Translations under genes and position numbers: made by a program | The notes under the pieces: model-generated | Told to the model about the DNA's origin: nothing | Seen by the model: only the letters and a program-made list of their open reading frames with translations | Databases searched by the model: none | Part shown: piece by piece, positions 1-5,562 of the stretch | How positions within the stretch are numbered: the stretch's first letter is position 1 | Layout of the letters: the number at the start of each line of letters is the position of its first letter | Source of the DNA: JALWSI01 sp964569095 [NCBI: uncultured Aquificales bacterium] | Lineage (GTDB): Bacteria; Thermosulfidibacterota; Thermosulfidibacteria; Thermosulfidibacterales | NCBI GenBank assembly: GCA_964569095.1 | Contig: CAZMTB010000067.1 | Location: 1-7,919 of the forward strand | DNA: 7,919 nt | Reading direction: 5' to 3'

Positions 1-337
<337 letters not shown>

Positions 338-362
338 GCTTGGCCTCTGCCCTTCCCTCCGT

Positions 363-392
363 TTGACACCCTTTCGGGGTTGGGGATAGAAA
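363..392 (+). promoter_or_regulatory. Candidate sigma70-type promoter of the seven-gene operon
   Basis: A perfect -35 hexamer TTGACA lies at 363-368. The best -10 match is TAGAAA at 387-392 (4 of 6, spacer 18); GATAGA at 385-390 is a weaker alternative with spacer 16. Transcription would start near 399, about 24 bases before the preferred TTG start of the MarR gene. This is the only gap of any length in front of the plus-strand operon. The -35 match is seen directly; function is inferred. Confidence 0.45.
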
Positions 393-394
393 CC

Positions 395-409
395 GTTCAA
401 ACTGTGAAC
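395..409. promoter_or_regulatory. Inverted repeat GTTCA-N5-TGAAC, candidate operator
   Basis: Two perfect 5-base arms (395-399 and 405-409) are separated by AACTG. The repeat sits over the predicted transcription start, between the candidate -10 and the ribosome binding site of the MarR-type regulator. Dimeric winged-helix regulators often bind such dyads and control their own genes, so an autoregulatory operator is plausible. The arms are short and the repeat could be chance. Confidence 0.35.
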
Positions 410-414
410 AGAGG
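410..414 (+). promoter_or_regulatory. Ribosome binding site that decides the MarR start
   Basis: AGAGG ends 8 bases before the TTG at 423 but only 2 bases before the TTG at 417. The spacing therefore favours 423. An in-frame TGA at 405-407 rules out any start further upstream. Confidence 0.55.
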
Positions 415-422
415 TATTGCCA

Positions 423-776
423 TTGAGCGAAGAGCGGCTGAAGCTGATTAAGCTGATAGAAGAGAACCCCTCCATCACCCAGAGGGAACTTGCCCAGGCC
501 TTGGGGGTTAGCGTGGGCAAGACCAACTACCTTGTTCGGGCCTTGGTGGAAAAGGGATTGGTGAAGATCAGGAACTTCAAGAGCTCTGACAACAAGGCAA
601 AGTACCTCTACTATCTCACTCCCAAGGGCATGGAGGAGAAGGTTCGTCTAACCTACCAGTTCCTGCTTCGCAAGACCGAGGAGTACGAGCGACTTAGAGC
701 CGAGATAGAGGCCTTGGAACGGGATCTTGAGCAGATGACCTCGGGGTCTTCCAAGGAAGGGGAGAGCTTGGAATGA
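423..776 (+). CDS. EPS-associated MarR-family transcriptional regulator
   Basis: This is a small (117 residue) winged-helix DNA-binding protein. The N-terminal half reads as a compact HTH: an initial helix rich in Leu, Ile and Glu, then ITQRELAQALGVS, a recognition helix around residues 30-43 (VGKTNYLVRALVEKG), and a wing with NFKSSDNKAKYLYYLT at about 51-66. The C-terminal part (about 70-106) is a Glu/Arg/Leu-rich helix likely to form a coiled-coil dimer. The pattern, especially GKTNYLVRALVEKGLVK followed by LTPKGMEEKVRLT, matches the short MarR-related regulators that sit in exopolysaccharide operons. Both possible starts are TTG (417 or 423), and 423 is preferred on ribosome-binding-site spacing. 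As first gene of the operon, behind a dyad, it probably regulates itself and the sugar genes that follow. Its stop overlaps the next start (ATGA). Any ligand is unknown. Confidence 0.88.
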   Translation: MSEERLKLIKLIEENPSITQRELAQALGVSVGKTNYLVRALVEKGLVKIRNFKSSDNKAKYLYYLTPKGMEEKVRLTYQFLLRKTEEYERLRAEIEALERDLEQMTSGSSKEGESLE

Positions 777-1870
777 AGATGAACTTCATAGACCTGAAGC
801 GCCAATACGAGCTTTACAAGGCCGAGATAGACGGGGCAGTGGCCGAGGTGGTCTCCTCTGCCCGCTACATCATGGGTCCCCAGGTGTTTGAGATGGAGAG
901 GGCCCTGGGGGAGTTCGTTGGGGTGGAGCACGTGATATCCTGCTCTTCGGGTACCGATGCCCTTCTGCTGGCGCTCATGGCGCTGGGTGTTGGCCCGGGG
1001 GACGAGGTGATAACCACGCCCTTCACCTTCATTGCCACGGCTGAGACGGTGGCGTTTCTCGGTGCCAAGCCCGTTTTTGTAGACGTAGATCCCCTCACTT
1101 TCAACATGGATCCCTCCCTAGTGGAGGGGGCGATCACCCATCGTACAAAGGGAATAATCGCGGTTAGCCTCTTCGGACAGTGTCCAGAGTTCGACGAGTT
1201 GCTGGAGATCGCCTCGAGGCGTGGACTCTTCCTCTTAGAGGATGGGGCGCAATCCTTTGGCGCGAGGTACAAGGGTCGTCCCTCTTGCGGGATAACGGAG
1301 GTGGCCATAACCTCTTTCTTCCCTGCAAAGCCCCTGGGCTGCTTTGGGGACGGGGGGGCGGTCTTTACCAGTGATCATGGGATAGCAGATCGGGTGAGAA
1401 TGCTGAGAAACCACGGTCAGAGAAAGCGTTATCTTCACCATGCAATAGGTCTAAACGGTCGCATGGACACGGTGCAGGCCGCCGTGGTTCTCGTGAAGCT
1501 TGGGCACTTCAGGGAGGAGATCGAGCTGCGCCAGCAGAAGGCCCGCATTTACGACGATGGATTGTCGGGCCTTGTGAAGACGCCCACCGTTCTGCCCCAT
1601 AACCTCTCTGTCTACGCCCAGTACACCGTGAGGGCAGAGGCCAGGGACCAGTTGAAGGAGCACCTTGAGTCCCAGGGCATCCCCATTGCGGTCCATTATC
1701 CCATTCCCCTCCACCTGCAACCCTGCTTTGGGTACCTGGGTTACCAGAAGGGGGACTTTCCCCACGCAGAGAAGGCTGCCCAGGAGGTGATGAGCCTTCC
1801 AATGCATCCATACCTCGCTGACTCTGAGCAAGAGATGGTGATTGAGGCGGTTAGAGGGTTCTATGGCTAA
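773..1870 (+). CDS. wbpE: DegT/DnrJ/EryC1 aminotransferase, WbpE-type (3-amino nucleotide sugar)
   Basis: This is a PLP-dependent fold-type I sugar aminotransferase of 365 residues, a normal length. Visible landmarks are NFIDLKRQY at the N-terminus, SSGTDALLLAL (58-68), which holds PLP phosphate, PVFVDVDPLTFNMDP, VSLFGQ (131-136), LEDGAQSFGA (155-164), which contacts the PLP ring, and TSFFPAKPLGCFGDGGAV, in which Lys186 is the Schiff-base lysine. GLNGRMDTVQAA and the C-terminal SVYAQYTVR, AVHYPIPLHLQP and SLPMHPYL blocks resemble Pseudomonas WbpE closely. WbpE aminates the 3-keto group of UDP-2-acetamido-3-oxo-glucuronate, using glutamate, on the way to diamino-uronic acids of surface glycans. 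That substrate is inferred from resemblance; a 4-amino sugar product is a less likely alternative. The GGAGAG at 761-766 supports ATG 773 over the in-frame ATG at 779. The matching 3-dehydrogenase (WbpA/WbpB type) and N-acetyltransferase (WbpD type) are not in the window. Confidence 0.9.
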   Translation: MKMNFIDLKRQYELYKAEIDGAVAEVVSSARYIMGPQVFEMERALGEFVGVEHVISCSSGTDALLLALMALGVGPGDEVITTPFTFIATAETVAFLGAKPVFVDVDPLTFNMDPSLVEGAITHRTKGIIAVSLFGQCPEFDELLEIASRRGLFLLEDGAQSFGARYKGRPSCGITEVAITSFFPAKPLGCFGDGGAVFTSDHGIADRVRMLRNHGQRKRYLHHAIGLNGRMDTVQAAVVLVKLGHFREEIELRQQKARIYDDGLSGLVKTPTVLPHNLSVYAQYTVRAEARDQLKEHLESQGIPIAVHYPIPLHLQPCFGYLGYQKGDFPHAEKAAQEVMSLPMHPYLADSEQEMVIEAVRGFYG

Positions 1871-2870
1871 AAGGATTCTCCTCACCGGCTGTGCCGGATT
1901 CATAGGGTGGAAGACAAGCGAGTTGCTGCTTGACCGGGGAGACCTCGTGGTGGGGATAGACGAGATGAACTCTTACTACGACGTGAAGCTGAAGGAGTGG
2001 AGGCTTTCGCAGCTGCTGTCCAATCCCAACTTCACCTTTTACAGGGGAGACATAGCCCGCCGTGACTTTGTGGAGGGTGTATTCTCTGCCCATGGGATAG
2101 ACGCCGTGGTCAATCTGGCGGCGAGGGCGGGGGTGCGCTACAGCTTGGTGGATCCCTACGTCTATCTCCGCACCAACGCAGAGGGCACCCTGGTGCTCCT
2201 GGAGTGCTGCCGCAGGTTTGGGGTTAAGAAGTTTCTCCTCGCCTCCACCTCCAGCCTCTACGCGGGCAGTCCCATGCCGTTTCGAGAGGATCTACCGGTG
2301 AACGAGCCCCTTTCTCCGTACGCGGCTTCGAAGAAGGCGGCAGAGGCCATGTGCTATTCGTACCACTACCTCTACGGAATAGACGTTACCGTTACCAGGT
2401 ACTTCACCGTGTACGGTCCCGCCGGCAGGCCAGACATGAGCATATTCAGGTTCATCAAGTACGTGGACGAGGGCGTTCCCCTGGTGATCTACGGGGACGG
2501 TTCCCAGAGTCGTGACTTCACCTACGTTGACGATATTGCCAGGGGTACCGTGGCTGCCTTGAGGGAGGTGGGCTACCAGGTGATAAATCTCGGAAACAAC
2601 AGGCCCCACGGGCTGATGGAGGCCCTATCCCTGGTGGAGGAGTTTCTGGGAAAGAAGGCCGAAATTGTCTACAAGCCGTTTCACAAGGCAGACATGAAGG
2701 CCACCTGGGCCGAGATAGGTAAGGCCAGGGAGCTTCTTGGGTGGAGTCCGCAGGTGGACCTTGCGGAGGGAATACGAAGATCGGTAGATTGGTACAGAGA
2801 GAATAGGGGATGGTTGAAGAACGTCTCTTGTGAGGAGGGAGACAGGAAGGAGGAGGTGAAGGATGTTTGA
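1863..2870 (+). CDS. NAD-dependent nucleotide-sugar epimerase (extended SDR, UDP-glucuronate 4-epimerase-like)
   Basis: This is a 335-residue extended short-chain dehydrogenase/reductase that should act on a UDP-sugar in the cytoplasm. The Rossmann motif TGCAGFIG is at 8-15, with an acidic residue at the end of the second strand (GIDEMN, Asp33) that favours NAD. The catalytic residues are Ser130 or a neighbour in LASTSSLYAG, and Tyr143 and Lys147 in SPYAASKKA. RYFTVYGPAGRPDMSIFRF and RDFTYVDDI are the hallmarks of UDP-glucuronate and related 4-epimerases. A uronic-acid substrate would fit the WbpE-like gene upstream, but the exact sugar cannot be read from sequence. ATG 1863 is chosen because AGAGGG at 1853-1858 precedes it; a TTG at 1842 would add seven residues ahead of the Rossmann strand. 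The gene overlaps the aminotransferase by 8 bases. The last 20 or so residues are charged and probably disordered. Confidence 0.88.
   Translation: MAKRILLTGCAGFIGWKTSELLLDRGDLVVGIDEMNSYYDVKLKEWRLSQLLSNPNFTFYRGDIARRDFVEGVFSAHGIDAVVNLAARAGVRYSLVDPYVYLRTNAEGTLVLLECCRRFGVKKFLLASTSSLYAGSPMPFREDLPVNEPLSPYAASKKAAEAMCYSYHYLYGIDVTVTRYFTVYGPAGRPDMSIFRFIKYVDEGVPLVIYGDGSQSRDFTYVDDIARGTVAALREVGYQVINLGNNRPHGLMEALSLVEEFLGKKAEIVYKPFHKADMKATWAEIGKARELLGWSPQVDLAEGIRRSVDWYRENRGWLKNVSCEEGDRKEEVKDV
2851..2859 (+). promoter_or_regulatory. Strong Shine-Dalgarno (AGGAGGTGA) for the TPR membrane protein
   Basis: The nine bases are a full-length match to the usual anti-Shine-Dalgarno end of 16S rRNA. The AGGAGG core ends 6 bases before ATG 2863. 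The site lies inside the 3' end of the epimerase gene. It is the strongest ribosome binding site seen in the window, which suggests the membrane protein is made at a good level independent of coupling. Confidence 0.75.
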
Positions 2871-3897
2871 GTTCTTGATCAGGTTCCTGCTTTTTATTCT
2901 CTACCTGGTGGGAGGATTGGGACTGTGCGCCGTGGGCGGAATAGCCCTGTGGGCCCGGAACTGGAAGCTGGGCGGTATCTCCGTGCTGCTTGGCCTTCTG
3001 GGCCTTAACGGTGCTTACGAGGCGGCGTTGCTTCACCATCCTGCGTGGTTTGTGCTTTTGACCATATTCTTCGTCTGTCTGGTGGTGGTGGCCATTCTCT
3101 ACATCACGGAGCCGGAGCTTGGGGTGATCGACAGGTTCAAGTCTGTGGATACCCTGCTGCGGGAGGGGAAGAAGGAGAAGGCGGCCCTTAAACTCAGAAA
3201 GGCCAAGAGGTACGAGGAGGCTGCAAGGCTCTACGAGGAGCTGGGCTGGGACTCTTCCGCCCTGTTCTGCTACGAGGAGGCGGGGAACTGGGAGAAGGTT
3301 GCCGAGCTCTCCTTGAAGCTGGCCGAGAAGGAGACCGACGACTACTACCTCAGAAAGGCCAGGGACATCTTCGAGAAGAATCTCAACGACCTGAAGAGGG
3401 CCGTAGAGGTGGTGGAACGCCTCGCCAAGACCGAGGGGTGGTACTGGGAAGATGCGGCGGAGCTTTGGGAGAAGATTGGAGACGAGGATAGGCTTCTGAA
3501 CGCCCGCAGAGAGCTGCTCAACTACTACCTCGAAGAGGCCAAGAAGGAGGATGGCGGGGTCTTCTGGTGCGATGTGGCCGGGGTTTACGAGGATTTGGGA
3601 GAACCGGAGAAGGCAGTGGAGGCGTACAAGGAGTTTCTCGCCTACGCCCAGAGGATGGAAGAGGAAGAGCGGGGCAGGGGCTGGATACGCCACGTTGCAG
3701 AGACCTACTATGCCATATATCGCCTCACGGAAGACGAAGAGATGAAGTCTAAGGGGGACGAGGCCTTTGAGAGGTACAAGAGGTATCTGGAAGAGACCAT
3801 ACTGGACGAGGAGTACCGCAAGGAGTTGATGGAGAAGGTTAAGCGCTGGCTGAAGGGGAAGGTCTCCCTCAAGCAGGAACTTAAGGGGATAGAGTGA
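2863..3897 (+). CDS. Unrecognised membrane protein with TPR-like repeat domain
   Basis: I do not recognise a named family for this 344-residue protein. The N-terminal 85 residues contain three hydrophobic segments (about 4-31, 36-57 and 61-82), which should anchor it in the inner membrane. From about residue 95 to the end it is soluble, helical and very rich in Glu, Lys, Arg, Tyr and Trp. Several helix pairs look like TPR or related repeats, for example YEEAARLYEELGWDSSAL from 117. The clearest is at 234-259, with Trp235, Tyr242, Gly246, Ala251 and Tyr255 in TPR spacing. TPR domains usually bind other proteins, so a scaffold for an envelope or glycan-assembly complex is possible, but this is inference from context. 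It overlaps the epimerase gene by 8 bases and purS by 1. With three membrane segments, the repeat domain is cytoplasmic if the N-terminus is outside and periplasmic if the N-terminus is inside; sequence does not settle this. Confidence 0.85.
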   Translation: MFEFLIRFLLFILYLVGGLGLCAVGGIALWARNWKLGGISVLLGLLGLNGAYEAALLHHPAWFVLLTIFFVCLVVVAILYITEPELGVIDRFKSVDTLLREGKKEKAALKLRKAKRYEEAARLYEELGWDSSALFCYEEAGNWEKVAELSLKLAEKETDDYYLRKARDIFEKNLNDLKRAVEVVERLAKTEGWYWEDAAELWEKIGDEDRLLNARRELLNYYLEEAKKEDGGVFWCDVAGVYEDLGEPEKAVEAYKEFLAYAQRMEEEERGRGWIRHVAETYYAIYRLTEDEEMKSKGDEAFERYKRYLEETILDEEYRKELMEKVKRWLKGKVSLKQELKGIE

Positions 3898-4130
3898 TGC
3901 GTTACAGGGTGACCGTGACACTGAGGGAGGGTATCCTTGATCCCCAGGGTAAGGCCATCAAGGGTGCCTTGGAGAACTTGGGGTTTGCAGGGGTTGAGGG
4001 GGTTAGGGTTGGCAAGGTGATAGACCTGACCTTGTCAGAGGGTGACCTGGAAACGGTGCACGAGATCTGCAAACGCCTTTTGGTGAATCCCGTAATAGAG
4101 GACTACCAGGTGGAGTGTCTGGAGCAATGA
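3897..4130 (+). CDS. purS: Phosphoribosylformylglycinamidine synthase, PurS subunit
   Basis: PurS is the small structural subunit of the three-part FGAM synthase (PurS, PurQ, PurL) in the fourth step of purine synthesis. It bridges the glutaminase and the synthetase and helps pass ammonia between them. The product is 77 residues, the normal size. It shows the family pattern: [28 protein letters not shown], then [12 protein letters not shown], then the C-terminal [19 protein letters not shown] 3894 and ATG 3897 are both possible starts; ATG is preferred because GGGGA at 3885-3889 is 7 bases from it and only 4 from the GTG. The start shares one base with the stop of the membrane protein gene, and the stop overlaps purQ by 4. 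Confidence 0.95.
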   Translation: MRYRVTVTLREGILDPQGKAIKGALENLGFAGVEGVRVGKVIDLTLSEGDLETVHEICKRLLVNPVIEDYQVECLEQ

Positions 4131-4837
4131 GATTCGGGGTGGTCACCTTTCCTGGCTCGAACTGCGATCACGATTGCTACTACGTCTTGAAGGAGGTTTT
4201 GGGGCAGGAGACGGAGTACATCTGGCACAACGACGATGACCTGAGGGGAGTGGACTGCGTAATCTTGCCGGGTGGATTCTCCTATGGGGACTACCTCAGG
4301 GCAGGGGCCATTGCGCGTTTCTCTCCCGTTATGACCAGGGTGAGGGAGTTTGCCGAGAGGGGTGGGCTCGTGCTGGGGATATGCAACGGCTTCCAGATTC
4401 TGCTCGAATCGGGTCTTCTTCCGGGGGCAATGCTGCGCAATCGCAATCTACAGTTCATTTGTCAGTACGTGGATGTGGTGGTGGAGAGAGACGACACGCC
4501 TTTCACCCTGCTTGCAGAGCGGGGGCAGGTGTTGAGGATTCCCATTGCCCACATGGAGGGTAACTACGTGCCCCCCAGTGGTGGTGTTGAGGCCTTGGAG
4601 AGCAGGGGGTGCGTCTTGTTGAGGTACTCTTCTCCCAATGGAGAGGTCTCTTCCCGGTGGAATCCCAACGGTTCTGCGGGAAACATTGCGGGGATATGCA
4701 ACGAGAGGGGCAACGTGGCAGCCATGATGCCTCACCCAGAGCGTTGTGCCGAGGGGTTCATGGATAGCCAGGACGGTCGACTCATATTCGAGTCGATCGT
4801 CGCCTACCTCGAGGAGAGAGTGTCCAAGGCGGGTTGA
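4127..4837 (+). CDS. purQ: Phosphoribosylformylglycinamidine synthase, glutaminase subunit PurQ
   Basis: PurQ is a class I glutamine amidotransferase that releases ammonia from glutamine for conversion of FGAR to FGAM by PurL. The 236-residue length is normal. The sequence opens with the family signature FPGSNCDHD, followed by [17 protein letters not shown] (oxyanion region). The nucleophile is Cys86 in GICNGFQIL, and His203 and Glu205 in MMPHPERC complete the triad, so the enzyme should be active. [12 protein letters not shown] (136-147) and [14 protein letters not shown] are also family blocks. The start is ATG 4127, overlapping the purS stop as ATGA, which points to translational coupling; the GTG at 4115 would add four residues before the first beta strand. 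purL, often the next gene in purSQL operons, is absent. Confidence 0.97.
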   Translation: MRFGVVTFPGSNCDHDCYYVLKEVLGQETEYIWHNDDDLRGVDCVILPGGFSYGDYLRAGAIARFSPVMTRVREFAERGGLVLGICNGFQILLESGLLPGAMLRNRNLQFICQYVDVVVERDDTPFTLLAERGQVLRIPIAHMEGNYVPPSGGVEALESRGCVLLRYSSPNGEVSSRWNPNGSAGNIAGICNERGNVAAMMPHPERCAEGFMDSQDGRLIFESIVAYLEERVSKAG

Positions 4838-5562
4838 TGGAGGAGCGCCTCCAGCGCTACCTTGCCCGTTGCGGGGTGGCCTCTCGTCGCAAGGCAGAAG
4901 AGCTTATCCTTCAAGGCCGCGTCCAGGTGGACGGGATCACAATAACGCGGCTTGGCACCAAGGTGGATCCTTCGCGGCAGCGAGTGACGGTGGACGGGGT
5001 TCCCGTTGAACCGGAAGATCCGGTGGTGATTGCCCTGAACAAGCCTCCGGGTTACGTGTCGTCGGTTGAGGACGAGCCTCCCCATCCCTCGGTGTTGAGA
5101 TTGGTGGATCTGCCCCAAAGGGTGTATCCCGTTGGTCGTCTCGACGTGCCCAGCAGGGGGCTTCTTCTGTTGACGAACCGGGGTGACTTCTACCACCGGG
5201 TCGTTCATCCCAGGCACCATGTGCCCAAGAGGTACAGGGTTAAAGTTGCTGGCGGTGTTTCTCCCAAGGTTCTCTCTCGGCTCTCCCGGGGGATGGAGGT
5301 GAACGGAGAGGCCTATTCTCCCATGGAGACCAGGGTGATCTCTCGCTCTGGCGGTGTTGCCCTCCTCGAGATGGTTCTCAAGGAGGGAAGAAAGCGCCAG
5401 ATACGGCGTTCACTGTCCCATCTCGGCTTGAAGGTGCTCGACCTTCAAAGGGTGGCCATAGGTCCCCTCACCCTCGGTGACCTCGAGGAGGGAGAGTGGA
5501 GGTTTCTCTCGGAGGACGAGATTGATGCCCTGCTATCATATTCTCGACCTGTCGGGGTTTAA
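4837..5562 (+). CDS. rluB: rRNA pseudouridine synthase, RsuA/RluB/E/F family
   Basis: This enzyme converts one uridine of ribosomal RNA to pseudouridine. The 241-residue product has an N-terminal S4 RNA-binding domain (about 2-46, with LQRYLARCGVASRRKAEELI and GRVQVDG). The catalytic domain follows, with LNKPPGYV (68-74) and the active-site Asp103 in GRLDVPSRGLLLLTN. The C-terminal part has KRYRV, EGRKRQIRRSLSHLG and RVAIGPLTLGDLEEGEWR, as is normal for RluB-type enzymes. The family is certain; the target (a 23S site for RluB, a 16S site for RsuA) is not, so the symbol is a best guess. ATG 4837 is favoured over TTG 4834, with AAGG at 4826-4829 as ribosome binding site, and shares one base with the purQ stop. 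It is the last gene of the plus-strand run and its end lies over the end of the opposite gene. Confidence 0.93.
   Translation: MEERLQRYLARCGVASRRKAEELILQGRVQVDGITITRLGTKVDPSRQRVTVDGVPVEPEDPVVIALNKPPGYVSSVEDEPPHPSVLRLVDLPQRVYPVGRLDVPSRGLLLLTNRGDFYHRVVHPRHHVPKRYRVKVAGGVSPKVLSRLSRGMEVNGEAYSPMETRVISRSGGVALLEMVLKEGRKRQIRRSLSHLGLKVLDLQRVAIGPLTLGDLEEGEWRFLSEDEIDALLSYSRPVGV

Noticed and set aside
368-380. ACCC-TTTCG-GGGT hairpin as a terminator for enolase
   Set aside because: The stem is only four base pairs, there is no T-run after it, and it overlaps the candidate promoter spacer.
1352-1358. G7 run in the aminotransferase gene as a phase-variation tract
   Set aside because: It encodes the conserved GDGGAV motif, so the run follows from protein constraint and GC-rich codons, and seven bases is short for a switch.
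2518-3921. A 467-codon open frame on the minus strand across the epimerase and TPR genes
   Set aside because: It is antisense to two well-supported genes, is rich in Pro, Leu and Gln as expected from reversed GAG/AGG/AAG codons, and shows no recognisable domain.
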